Shown one piece after another: positions 1 through 8,300 of a DNA stretch of 53,638 bases (its first letter is position 1; each line of letters begins with the position of its first letter). The translations under genes and the position numbers were made by a program. The stretch is from NCBI GenBank assembly GCA_947166125.1, contig CAMVCW010000005.1, positions 1-53,638 of the forward strand. The letters run 5' to 3'. Source of the stretch: an uncultured Candidatus Saccharibacteria bacterium. Its GTDB lineage: Bacteria; Patescibacteriota; Saccharimonadia; Saccharimonadales; Saccharimonadaceae. The notes below the pieces were generated by a model. That model did no database searches, was not told where the DNA came from, and saw only the letters and a program-made list of their open reading frames with translations.

Positions 1-31
1 AGATTTTTTTAACACTTGCACGTACTTTCAT
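1..31 (-). CDS. rpmJ: 50S ribosomal protein L36 (bL36), 5' end only
   Basis: The minus strand from base 31 reads ATG and nine more codons giving MKVRASVKKI, the invariant start of bL36; the rest lies outside the window. bL36 is a tiny protein of the large ribosomal subunit. It follows infA in the usual infA-rpmJ order, so the alpha-operon genes (rpsM, rpsK, rpsD, rpoA) may lie just beyond the window edge. Whether the protein has the zinc-binding (CxxC) or the zinc-free form cannot be seen. A purine-rich AAGGAAAGG stretch 10-18 bases upstream is the likely ribosome binding site. Confidence 0.85.
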   Translation of the reverse strand, partial: MKVRASVKKI

Positions 32-153
32 TGTGTTAAAATCCTTTCCTTGTTAGCGTTGTTTTACGCCTATATAAAGTATTATGCTAAATACTTTTGC
101 AAATAGTATTTAACCTATACTTCCATATATTAACGTCAAAACAACAGTTAATA

Positions 154-378
154 TTAATCCTTGAGTCGAAAGCTGATTCTGCCCTTTGTAAGATCGTAGG
201 GGGTTAACTCAACTTCAACCCTGTCACCCGGCACTAAACGAATATAATTTTTACGCATTTTTCCGCTCATGTGGGCAACAATAATATGACCATTCTCGAG
301 TTCAACCCGGAACTGGGTATTTGGCAGTGCTTCAACAACACTACCCGTAAGTTTAATTACTTCCTTTTGACTAGCCAT
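154..378 (-). CDS. infA: translation initiation factor IF-1
   Basis: A 74-residue protein, normal length for IF-1, with the S1-like OB fold seen in the pattern [39 protein letters not shown] and [18 protein letters not shown]. It binds the ribosomal A site during initiation. It is the third gene of a secY-sortase-infA-rpmJ run. In most bacteria adk and map separate secY from infA; here a sortase takes their place. Upstream, an extended -10 box (TGCTAGAAT, about 391-399) lies just before an AGAAG ribosome-binding-like stretch, so infA probably has its own promoter behind the sortase terminator. Confidence 0.95.
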   Translation of the reverse strand: MASQKEVIKLTGSVVEALPNTQFRVELENGHIIVAHMSGKMRKNYIRLVPGDRVEVELTPYDLTKGRISFRLKD

Positions 379-481
379 AAATTACTTCTCTATTCTAGCA
401 TATTCGTCATAAAAAGTAAAGCATCAAAAGCTATATTTTTATTAAAAATCCCCCAAAACCTAGATCTTTCAACTTTCTTTA

Positions 482-540
482 TATTTTTAGACATGCGTCT
501 AGAAATATTGCTAAAATCACCCCTGTTATTACAGGGGTGA
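482..540 (-). terminator. two-hairpin 3' element after the sortase gene (copy A)
   Basis: Bases 517-526 and 531-540 form a perfect 10-bp stem (TCACCCCTGT / ACAGGGGTGA, loop TATT); on the minus strand it is followed by TTTTAG, as in an intrinsic terminator. A second small hairpin (TAGAC, loop ATGC, GTCTA, 488-501) follows. The same pair of hairpins with near-identical flanks occurs at 25315-25370 after the CHAP hydrolase gene, with a compensatory base change, so it is a repeated element and not only a chance terminator. Confidence 0.75.
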
Positions 541-571
541 CACACCATATATTATATGTAATTCTACAGAA

Positions 572-1261
572 CTATTCGTCCTCTACTAGCACCGCCCTAG
601 TAAACTGACGTGATAAATACGTTCCCCGCTGTTGCGACCACTCACCGGTACAAGATATCAAAGTCACAGATTCTTTACCCTGCTCTGGCGAGCGTGCCGC
701 TGTTGCCATATATGCATCAGATTCGCTAAGTAATACCGCCTTGTTCTCCACCACCTTATATTTATACACTACGCCATCTCCACGCTCCACCGTAATAATA
801 TCGCCATATTCCAAGCTTGGCAAATTCTTAAACACTCCTAGCACATGTGGCCCACCATTGTGTCCATCTATTATCATCGTACCACCTTTACCTGGTTTCC
901 CAGATGCTTCATACCAGCCCACGTCAAAGATATTATTTGGCGTAGCTAGCTCCCCCTTAGCATTTACGCCCATCGGCAAAATCCGTGCCTTATTGATACC
1001 CAATTTCTCCACCGTAAGATATCGCGGCCGATCTGGCGCCACGGTATATTCACGCACTTCTTGTTCTGTAGGCTCCACTTCTACCAGCTCTTCTTCTGGC
1101 TCCGTAGTTTCTGCTACCGCCCGCTCGCTCCCTTCCTTCTCGGCATAATAGCTCGCTTCAAACGTAGCTACGCGGATTAGAAACACCAAGAACAATATCC
1201 CTAGCACCGACCATATCGCCCACTTTGTAATTTTGCGCCAACCCTTAATCTTCAAGCTCAT
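572..1261 (-). CDS. sortase family transpeptidase
   Basis: A 229-residue membrane-anchored sortase: basic N-terminus, one transmembrane segment at about residues 14-30, an acidic linker, then the sortase beta-barrel. The catalytic His lies in MIIDGHNGG, the catalytic Cys in TLISCTGEW and the Arg in YLSRQFTRA. Sortases cut a C-terminal sorting signal and couple the protein to the cell wall or to another pilus subunit. Likely substrates in this window end in APNTG (gene at 48976-52992) and EPDTG (gene at 45577-46269). The start overlaps the end of secY by 17 bases, so it is translationally coupled to the translocon gene. The exact sortase class (E- or F-like) is not assigned. Confidence 0.9.
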   Translation of the reverse strand: MSLKIKGWRKITKWAIWSVLGILFLVFLIRVATFEASYYAEKEGSERAVAETTEPEEELVEVEPTEQEVREYTVAPDRPRYLTVEKLGINKARILPMGVNAKGELATPNNIFDVGWYEASGKPGKGGTMIIDGHNGGPHVLGVFKNLPSLEYGDIITVERGDGVVYKYKVVENKAVLLSESDAYMATAARSPEQGKESVTLISCTGEWSQQRGTYLSRQFTRAVLVEDE

Positions 1262-2678
1262 TACTAAAATCGTCGTATGTTATCATTAATGCTCGCGAAT
1301 CTAACGACCTTAGATTCTCTAGTGCCACCGTCACTACGATAAGAAGCCCCGTACCGGAAATAGACAAGCCGATAGGTGCTCCCGTTATGATAATAAAGAT
1401 ATAATCAGTAATAAATGGCAACATCGCAATTAACCCTAGTGCCAATGCGCCAAACAAATCCAAGTGATTTACCACCTTACCCAAGTATTTCGCCGTAGCA
1501 ATACCAGGCCGCACTCCTTCAATAAAGCCACCTTGTTTTTGCAAATTATCTGCAATTTCTTTAGTGTTAAAGATAATTGATGTGTAGAAGTAAGTAAACA
1601 TAAATACCAAGATAAAATACATCGCCGGATACACAAACCATTGCCCAGTAATACCATCCGGATACATCGCCTTAAAGTTATTAGCTGACGGCGCCGAAAA
1701 AATCGTTACCAAATTTTCGCCAATTTCATTACCAGGATTTACCGTAGTAATCACCTGCCCTATGAGCGCTGGCAATGATAGAAATGCCGTAGCAAAGATC
1801 ACCGGGATCACGCCAGCAGCAATCAACTTAATTGGCAATATAGATTTAATCCCACCATAAGAAGAGTTCCCATGCACACGCTTAGCGTAGTTAATTGTCA
1901 CTATTCGCTGCGCCTCGTTTAGCTTTACCAAGAAGTAAATTACTACCAGCATCGCTATTGCAAAGCCTAGTACAATCCAAAATACCGTAGGATTTACCGG
2001 AAGTTCCAACCAGCCGAACAAATTAAGTGAACCTTCACTCGTATCAAATAGTGCATTCCCAAGCGACGCCATCGTGGTAGGTAGCTGTGAAATGATGGAT
2101 GCAAAAATCAAAGTAGAGATACCGTTGCCAATACCCTGCTCAGTGATCAGCTCACCCATCCACATCAAGATCAAGGAACCTGCCGTCATGGCCGTAACAG
2201 ATAACGCCCAATCCCCCGCCGTAGGCGTAAACTCTGCCGCCACATTGGCCGATACCGTAGATTGGTACAAAATAAAAATGTATGCAATAGACTGCACAAT
2301 AGCTAGCGGCACCGTAAGCATCCGGGTCCACTGATTAATCTTCCGCCGCCCAGTCTCACCGTCATTGGAAAGTTCTTCTAGCGAAGGAATAGCCTTAGTA
2401 AGAAGCTGAATCACAATGGATCCAGTAATATATGGCGAAAGTCCCACCAAAATAATACTAAACGAGGCCAATCCACCACCAGAAATCAAATTCAAGAAAT
2501 TAGAAAAATCAGACTTCTCCATCAGATTAGACACAGCTTCTTTAAAAGTAGCCGCATCACCCATCGGCACTGGAATTTGCGCAAGTAGCCTGTATGCCAC
2601 CAAAATTCCAAGAATAATTAGCACACGCTTTAACATGTCTTTATTTTTCAGGGATTTGAAAATAGTCTTGAAATGCAT
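1245..2678 (-). CDS. secY: protein translocase subunit SecY
   Basis: A 477-residue polytopic protein with about ten transmembrane segments, forming the channel of the Sec translocon. Recognisable SecY features are the plug and first helix region (RLLAQIPVPMG), ISGGGLASFSIILVGLSPYI, the cytoplasmic NDGETGRRKINQWTR segment, and TEQGIGNGIS. It exports all the signal-peptide proteins of the window. Unlike the usual rplO-secY pairing, rplO is about 41 kb away, and the genes on either side are a CdiA-C-like nuclease and a sortase. It has its own consensus promoter (2809-2837) and a structured leader. The ribosome binding site is AGAGG just before the ATG. Confidence 0.97.
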   Translation of the reverse strand: MHFKTIFKSLKNKDMLKRVLIILGILVAYRLLAQIPVPMGDAATFKEAVSNLMEKSDFSNFLNLISGGGLASFSIILVGLSPYITGSIVIQLLTKAIPSLEELSNDGETGRRKINQWTRMLTVPLAIVQSIAYIFILYQSTVSANVAAEFTPTAGDWALSVTAMTAGSLILMWMGELITEQGIGNGISTLIFASIISQLPTTMASLGNALFDTSEGSLNLFGWLELPVNPTVFWIVLGFAIAMLVVIYFLVKLNEAQRIVTINYAKRVHGNSSYGGIKSILPIKLIAAGVIPVIFATAFLSLPALIGQVITTVNPGNEIGENLVTIFSAPSANNFKAMYPDGITGQWFVYPAMYFILVFMFTYFYTSIIFNTKEIADNLQKQGGFIEGVRPGIATAKYLGKVVNHLDLFGALALGLIAMLPFITDYIFIIITGAPIGLSISGTGLLIVVTVALENLRSLDSRALMITYDDFSNELED

Positions 2679-2758
2679 AAAACCTCTTGTTCTCTATTTA
2701 TACTACCACACTTCCCCCACAAAAACAACCTAAGATCAGAATTTATCTACAAATAAAG

Positions 2759-2797
2759 AACCCCTACGGGAAGAACATACTGCTCTGTGTAGGGATT
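2759..2797 (-). promoter_or_regulatory. hairpin in the secY 5' leader
   Basis: On the minus strand AATCCCTAC (2797-2789) pairs with GTAGGGGTT (2767-2759), nine pairs with one U-G, and TTCTTTATTTG follows. It sits just downstream of the predicted secY start of transcription and upstream of the coding region, so it could be an attenuator or a protein-binding leader. Function is inferred from position only. Confidence 0.45.
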
Positions 2798-2808
2798 TCT
2801 ATGATTCT

Positions 2809-2837
2809 ATACTATCAGATAAGCTTTTTTATGTCAA
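2809..2837 (-). promoter_or_regulatory. secY promoter
   Basis: On the minus strand TTGACA (2837-2832), a 17-base spacer and TAGTAT (2814-2809). The -35 box lies inside the 3' end of the CdiA-C-like gene, so secY can be transcribed independently of it. Confidence 0.7.
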
Positions 2838-3210
2838 CTATCCTACCTTTCTTGTTTATAAAAAGCATTTTCTTAATCTGTGGCTGAGCTTTGCACTTCT
2901 TGGTCAGCCAATTTTGCAAATTATAATCACGCATACCTCTAATTCTAGAAGAATCTATAATTATATTACAGGATTGGTTATTTGTAGCATCTTTTATTCT
3001 ATGCTCTATGGTATTAATTTTATTGCTCTTTGGTGATTTTATTTCATAGACCACTCCATTTAAGTAAATATCTGCCGTGCCAATAGTACCAGTAGGTATA
3101 AATTCCACCTTATACCCGGCAAGAGCCAGAATTTTGGCCACATGCCTTTCGTGTGGCCAAGGGTCTGCGTTTGCCGGAATTATAATCTTTCCAATTTTAT
3201 TATTTTTCAT
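2815..3210 (-). CDS. CdiA C-terminal tRNase-like domain protein, stand-alone
   Basis: A 131-residue soluble protein with no signal peptide. The central pattern, GTADIYLNG then VVYEIKSPKS, has the D...ExK arrangement of PD-(D/E)xK nucleases, and the following CNIIIDSSRIRG and KKMLFINKKGRIVDI match my recollection of the CdiA C-terminal tRNA-nuclease family (PF18451), known from contact-dependent inhibition toxins and from phage MuF-type proteins. Here the whole protein is just this domain, with no delivery part and no obvious immunity gene beside it. It could be a toxin exported by another route, a housekeeping or defence nuclease, or an orphan. Its 3' end holds the secY promoter. Family call fairly sure; role unknown. 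Confidence 0.65.
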   Translation of the reverse strand: MKNNKIGKIIIPANADPWPHERHVAKILALAGYKVEFIPTGTIGTADIYLNGVVYEIKSPKSNKINTIEHRIKDATNNQSCNIIIDSSRIRGMRDYNLQNWLTKKCKAQPQIKKMLFINKKGRIVDIKKLI

Positions 3211-3215
3211 AGCAA

Positions 3216-3299
3216 AACCCTAGCACAAGGGGTGAAAAACTTCAACCCCTGCACCCACGCTTACGCTTAGCTCCATCCCGCCTAGGGTTATTTTCTAAA
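3216..3299. repeat. inverted repeat between nuclease and FISUMP genes
   Basis: AACCCTAG (3216-3223) and CTAGGGTT (3292-3299) form the outer stem. Inside, on the minus strand, GGGGTTGAA and TTTCACCCC make a smaller hairpin. It may terminate the FISUMP transcript or fold the leader of the nuclease gene; no clear ribosome binding site precedes that gene. Confidence 0.5.
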
Positions 3300-3307
3300 T
3301 AATGAAA

Positions 3308-4768
3308 CTACCGCGCCAAACACCGCACAGAGAAACCTGCCCGAGTACTATAAGAACCTGCTACGCCTACTGTCGCTGAACTAAAATATGGACGATTAGC
3401 ACCACCGTTGCCATTAGACGTAGAAGACCAGTAATAACCTATCCTGCCTCCAGAACTAAACGAACCACTGTCATAATATCCTGCACGCAAAAAGTTCGGT
3501 ATAGTGTCTGTCCCAAGTAAAGCATATAAATCTGAACCTTTAGGCAAAGTATTATTGTTGTAATCCTGTATAGAATCTGACCCGCCCAATGCAATGATAA
3601 GTTTACGGAAATCCGTAGCTCCCGCAGCCACACCGCTACCATCATAAGTAGAGGGCAGCTTCCAACCTTTTGGACAAATAGAATAAGGTGTATCAGTATT
3701 TTTTGTATTTATATTTCTGCCAGACCCTAGTGTAGCCGCGTCCCAAGAATAATAAGAATAGCAGCCAGGGGTAGAACAAGTGGTTGTATTGTTGCTATTA
3801 TAAACATAAGCATAGTTGATTGTATTAAACCCATTTGTACTAGACTCCGGTAGTTTACCACCAGTTTGCCAGCCCTGATTTTCCGGAATGGTGTAATTAT
3901 CGCAATCTGAAGTTTCGCAAGAAATCGTAGTTCCACCTGCCAAGTTTAAATTTTTTGTCATCCAAATTTTGTTATCTGCTAACTTGGCGACAGTGTATTC
4001 CTGTTCATCTCTAATATCTTTTAGCGTGTAAGTACTATTTAAGACCATAGAACTTTTAACACTAGCTAAATCTACTGCATCTAATTCTGCAAAGGTTTGC
4101 ATATAGGCTATATCGTCTATAGTCTTTGGCATTGGTTTAGTAGTTGCGGTAAAATTAATAGTGCCAGTATATGTTCCACTAGCCTGAGTTTCACTTGCTT
4201 TGGCGGCTATCTTAAAGTCTATAGAGCCATTAGAACTGCTGTCTGTATTAAATAATACTTTGTCTACCGAATTAGACAAACCAGAATAACTAGACCAAGT
4301 AGGACTAGATACTAGATTGTTTTTATAGCTATAGCCCCAGGTATTGTCTGTAGTTAAATTAGATAAACTACTATTTGTGGCTATGCTGCTAAATACATTG
4401 ACCCCGTTACTATGAGTTAAATTACTGTCATTACCATTCATTGTGGCGGACAAGTTATAGCCATATGCTGAGTTAATAGCTACGGAAATATTGATTGTAT
4501 TGCTATCGCTAGTAGTGCCCGGAGTGAGATTATCTATTGTTAAATTTGATGGCGAGATATTAACAGAAAGTGTAGGATTAAAAGTAAAACCTACACCTAC
4601 ACTACTTTGGTATGATAATGCGGAAGTATTTATTATGTTTACAAAACTTAACATTATGATTATGAAACCTAAGGTTATGATTTCTTTCTTCCCTGTAAAA
4701 TGGCTGGTTATGTTTCTAGAAAATGATATTGTGTTTTCTAAACTTAGTGTTATGTTATTTTTCCGCAT
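3308..4768 (-). CDS. FISUMP-domain surface protein (paralogue A)
   Basis: A 486-residue exported protein. An N-terminal hydrophobic segment at about residues 32-50 acts as signal or anchor. Next comes a beta-rich stalk (about 55-215) starting YQSSVGVGFTFNPTLSV, shared with the gene at 40908-42506. The C-terminal half is a Fibrobacter succinogenes major paralogous (FISUMP) domain, marked by LKDIRDEQEYTVAKL, IWMTKNLNL, CPKGWKLPS, YYWSSTS and the terminal GFSVRCLAR. FISUMP domains are secreted and related to C-type-lectin-like folds; the ligand is unknown. The residues between WSST and FSVRC (S/N/G-rich here) differ in each paralogue. The ATG follows GCGAGGTAAA, like the GTGAGGTAAA(A)G before the other leader-linked genes. 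A pseudoknotted RNA with its own promoter lies about 300 bases upstream. Confidence 0.85.
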   Translation of the reverse strand: MRKNNITLSLENTISFSRNITSHFTGKKEIITLGFIIIMLSFVNIINTSALSYQSSVGVGFTFNPTLSVNISPSNLTIDNLTPGTTSDSNTINISVAINSAYGYNLSATMNGNDSNLTHSNGVNVFSSIATNSSLSNLTTDNTWGYSYKNNLVSSPTWSSYSGLSNSVDKVLFNTDSSSNGSIDFKIAAKASETQASGTYTGTINFTATTKPMPKTIDDIAYMQTFAELDAVDLASVKSSMVLNSTYTLKDIRDEQEYTVAKLADNKIWMTKNLNLAGGTTISCETSDCDNYTIPENQGWQTGGKLPESSTNGFNTINYAYVYNSNNTTTCSTPGCYSYYSWDAATLGSGRNINTKNTDTPYSICPKGWKLPSTYDGSGVAAGATDFRKLIIALGGSDSIQDYNNNTLPKGSDLYALLGTDTIPNFLRAGYYDSGSFSSGGRIGYYWSSTSNGNGGANRPYFSSATVGVAGSYSTRAGFSVRCLAR

Positions 4769-4862
4769 TTTACCTCGCTTAGCTTATTGTTTAATTTTTA
4801 TATTTAGCGGGTATAGTATAATTTAAAACCTAATTTTTAGTAGCCTTGAGCAAACCTGAGAA

Positions 4863-4949
4863 ATTTTTTCTAAATTTTAGAAAAATCGACGAGCGAACCC
4901 CCATCCGGCGTGAGACGAGCGATTTTTCGTTAAAAAATTTAGAAAAAAT
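4863..4949. repeat. long AT-rich hairpin in the leader region of FISUMP gene A
   Basis: The arms 4863-4888 and 4920-4949 pair over about 25 bases with one internal bulge (ATTTTTTCTAAATTTT and its complement, then GAAAAATCG and its complement). The loop holds a 9-base direct repeat GACGAGCGA (4888-4896 and 4914-4922). It lies between the structured RNA at 5075-5223 and the ATG at 4768, and could terminate the RNA transcript or insulate the gene. The rest of this 548-base gap holds only the RNA, its promoter and the rpoC terminator. Confidence 0.6.
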
Positions 4950-5074
4950 CTTCCCAGCGTGCAGCGAAACAGCTATAAAAATTATGGTTTTAAATTATCT
5001 AAACCATTATTCGCTAAATATGTTAAATTACTCTATCTTTGCGGTACCATCTTGTAATTTATGAAAAGGCGTAT

Positions 5075-5223
5075 TTACAAAAAATGGCACCGCAAGGGGT
5101 GCAAAACTTATCGTATAACTAAAGCTAGCTACGCAATAGGTACCTTACGGCGCCATTTCAAACTGCGTAGCCCTTTATATGATAAATAAAAAGTGCTTTA
5201 GTTACTAACGAATAAGTTTTGCT
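5075..5223 (-). ncRNA. pseudoknotted leader or small RNA, copy 1 (upstream of a FISUMP gene)
   Basis: Read on the minus strand from 5223: GCAAAACTTAT pairs with ATAAGTTTTGC near the 3' end, then AACTAAAGC with GCTTTAGTT, then CTACGCA with TGCGTAG. The apical loop GGCGCCGTAAGG is complementary (with G-U pairs) to CCTTGCGGTGCC directly after the stem, followed by ATTTTTTG. Copies at 23518-23660 and 53174-53320 share the loop, the 3' segment and the T tract but have different, still complementary stems. The -10 box ends 6 bases before the stem, so the RNA should start at the stem base. Class not recognised. Confidence 0.7.
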
Positions 5224-5228
5224 CTTTC

Positions 5229-5237
5229 ATTATAGCA
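5229..5237 (-). promoter_or_regulatory. extended -10 promoter of structured RNA copy 1
   Basis: On the minus strand TGCTATAAT, an extended -10 box with no clear -35. It lies directly behind the rpoC terminator, which separates the RNA from rpoBC transcription. The -10 to stem distance (6 bases) is the same in all three RNA copies. Confidence 0.7.
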
Positions 5238-5268
5238 CAAATATTTTATTAGGCGGAAAAATTAAGCA

Positions 5269-5302
5269 ACATAAAAGACCACCTTTCAGTGGCCTTTTAT
5301 GT
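5269..5302 (-). terminator. rpoC terminator
   Basis: CATAAAAG-A-CCAC, loop CTTTCA, GTGG-C-CTTTTATG form a 12-bp stem with one mismatch. On the minus strand it is followed by TTGCTTAATTTTT. It lies 15 bases after the rpoC stop. Confidence 0.8.
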
Positions 5303-5316
5303 TTTCAGAAGCTGGA

Positions 5317-8300
5317 TTACAAGTTTTCCAAATCTTCCTCAGTTGGGATTTTGGAATCAGGCGTTTCAAAATCCTCTAGTGGCGCTACGCCAGTACCTAC
5401 TGGAATCTTACGTCCGATAATCACATTTTCCTTGAGACCACGTAGGTGATCAACGCGTCCATTAATAGCTGCATTGATAAGCACGCGTGTGGTATCTTGG
5501 AAGGATGCTGCCGAAAGGAACGAATCCGAGAAGATTGATACCTTAGTAATACCAAGCAACAAATTAGTATAAGTTGCAGGCTCTTTACCTTCAGCTTCTA
5601 GCCGTTTATTTTCTAAACTGACTGCAGCCTTAGAAGTAATATCACCAGATACAAACTCAGAATCGCCCGGATCGTTGATCTGAACGCGAGAGAACATCTG
5701 ACGTACCAAGATCTCAAGGTGCTTTGGTGAAATTTCGTGACCCTGTGCTGCATACACATTTAGAACATCGTTCATAATGTAGCGCTCAGTTGCTTCTACG
5801 CCCTTGTACTTGAGCAAGTCTTGCAAGTTCAAAGAACCAGTCGTAAGCCTATCACCAGCCTTCACACTGTCATTAGACTTTACTACCATTTCTGCGTCAC
5901 CAGGTATTTCAATCTTTACAGAAGATTTAGCCGAAGACACCAAGATGATCGCATCTTTTACAAGCTCCACTATACCATCTTCTGGCGCCTTGATAGCTTC
6001 CTTATCACCACTCTTACGTATCAAAGTAGTACCAGCTTTTACGCTTTGTCCATCTTTTACCGCTGGCTTGCGACCATCTAGTTCAAAGCGCTTTAACTCA
6101 CCAGATTGTGGAGTAATTTGTACAACGTAGCGATTATTATCTTCCCACATTTCCACTACACCATCAATTGGCGAAACATAAGCCTGGCCTTTAGGATTAC
6201 GTGCCTCTAGAAGCTCTTCTACACGAGGAAGACCTCTAGCGATAGCACCAGAGCCCGCCACGCCAGAACCGTGCTTAGTATCAAGCGTTAGCTGAGTACC
6301 TGGCTCACCAAGCGACTGTGCCGCAATCACACCTACTGGCTCATTGGCTGCGACAAGTGCACGGGTAGACATATCTACACCATAAGCCTTACGTGGAATA
6401 CCTTCCACCGCCGTAGTCGATAAAATAGATTGAATCTTTACTTCAGAAACGTTTTCGTCAGCTTCAATTTGCTCTGCCATTTCTTTAGTAATCAATTCGT
6501 CCGCTTCAAGATAACCTGGCACAGCTTCCGCTGTATAGCGCCCAGTTAATCTTGCCGCAAAACCGATTCCAGAAAGCTCAGTTTCGTCACGATACACCGT
6601 AAATCCTGGATCTTCTGCCTCCTCATCTGTAGTAAACACATCCTGAGACACATCTACCAAACGACGAGTTAGATACCCAGAGTCCGCTGTACGAAGCGCC
6701 GTAGACACCTGTCCCTGACGTGCACCACGGGTAGCGATAAAGGATTCTAGTGTATTTAGACCCTTCTTATAAGACGACTTCACTGGAAGCTCAATTTCAT
6801 TGTTGTTAATATCCACCATGATACCAATCTCTGCTGAAGCAAGCTTGATATTTGAGATATTACCACGAGCACCAGAGTTCACCATCACCGCAATATCAGT
6901 ATCCATTTCCGAAAGCTTGCCCTGCAAGAATTCAGAAATCTTTTTATCGATATCACGCCAGTTGTTAACTGTCAACTTATGGCGCTCTTCCTCGGTTACC
7001 AAACCATCGTTAAATTGCTGCTGTATGAGCGCCGTCTTAGCATCACCTTCAGCGATGAAATCATCAATTTCATCATAGGTTGGGTAATCATCCTTAGCGG
7101 TAGAAATAGATGCAATCGTTTCGTATTCGAAGGCAAGATCCTTCAAATCATCCGCGGTTTTCACCATTACCTCTGCGCCATACAAATCAAAGATATCTGC
7201 CATTACCTTAGACAAGTGCTTTTTGGTTTGCACAGAGTTATCATATGGATAATCTTTTGGCAAAATCTCGTTAAAGATTACGCGACCTAGAGTAGTATCA
7301 CGGATTTCGCGCTTCGCAAACACTCGAATCGGAGTTTGAAGTGCGATAATTCCCTGATCGTAAGCCATTTCAGCTTCATATACACTAGAGAAAGCCTTTG
7401 GATCACCCTGATCCGTACCTGGCTTATCATAAGTAAGATAATAAGCACCGAGTACTACATCCTGATAAATAGCGAGCACCGGTGAGCCATCAGCTGGCTT
7501 CAACAAATTCTTGCCTGCCGACATTAATTCCCGAGCTTCAGCCTGTGCTGCATCAGAGAGTGGCAAATGTACTGCCATCTGGTCACCATCATAGTCAGCG
7601 TTAAAGCCCGACGCCACGAGTGGGTGAAGCTTAATAGCTTTACCATCAATCAATCTAGGTTGGAACGCCTGTACCGACAAACGATGTAGAGACGGAGCAC
7701 GGTTCAGAAGCACATACTTGCCCTTAATCACTTCGTCAAGTGCATCCCATACGATAGTTTCTTTTGCTTCGATAAGTCTTGATGCTGCACGAATATTATT
7801 AGCATATTCATTACCAATTAGCCAAGAAATCACAAATGGCTTAAAGAGTTCTAACGCCATTTGTTTTGGCAAACCACATTCGTTAAGCTTAAGTTCTGGA
7901 CCTACCACAATCACCGAACGCCCAGAGTAATCCACGCGCTTACCAAGAAGATTTTGACGGAAGCGCCCTTGCTTACCCTTAAGAAGATCAGATAAAGATT
8001 TCAACTTGCGGCGACCATTAGTAGAGTTAGCCCCACGCGAACCATGTGCTGCCGAATTATCAATCAAAGCATCCACAGCTTCCTGAAGCATCCGCATCTC
8101 GTTACGGCAAATTACTTCTGGTGCGTTTAAGTCAAGCAACTTCTTCAACCGGTTATTACGGTTGATTACGCGCCGATAGAGATCATTAAGATCCGACGTA
8201 GCAAAACGTCCACCAGGAAGCGCAATCATCGGACGTAGATCCGGTGGGATTACTGGAATCACCGTGAGAATTAAATCTTCTGGCTTAATCCCTGCCGCTT

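Noticed and set aside
2308-2320. GGCACCGTAAG in secY resembles the RNA loop
   Set aside because: It lies within coding sequence without the flanking stem or the CCTTGCGGTGCC partner.
4846-5064. Plus-strand reading frame upstream of FISUMP gene A
   Set aside because: It runs through the long hairpin and the minus-strand RNA region, has no ribosome binding site and an atypical residue make-up.
5075-5223. HEARO/omega-RNA, TnpB guide RNA or integron attC site as explanation for the three structured elements
   Set aside because: No IscB, TnpB, transposase or integrase is nearby, and the elements lie upstream of surface genes with promoters at the stem base, unlike those RNAs or sites.
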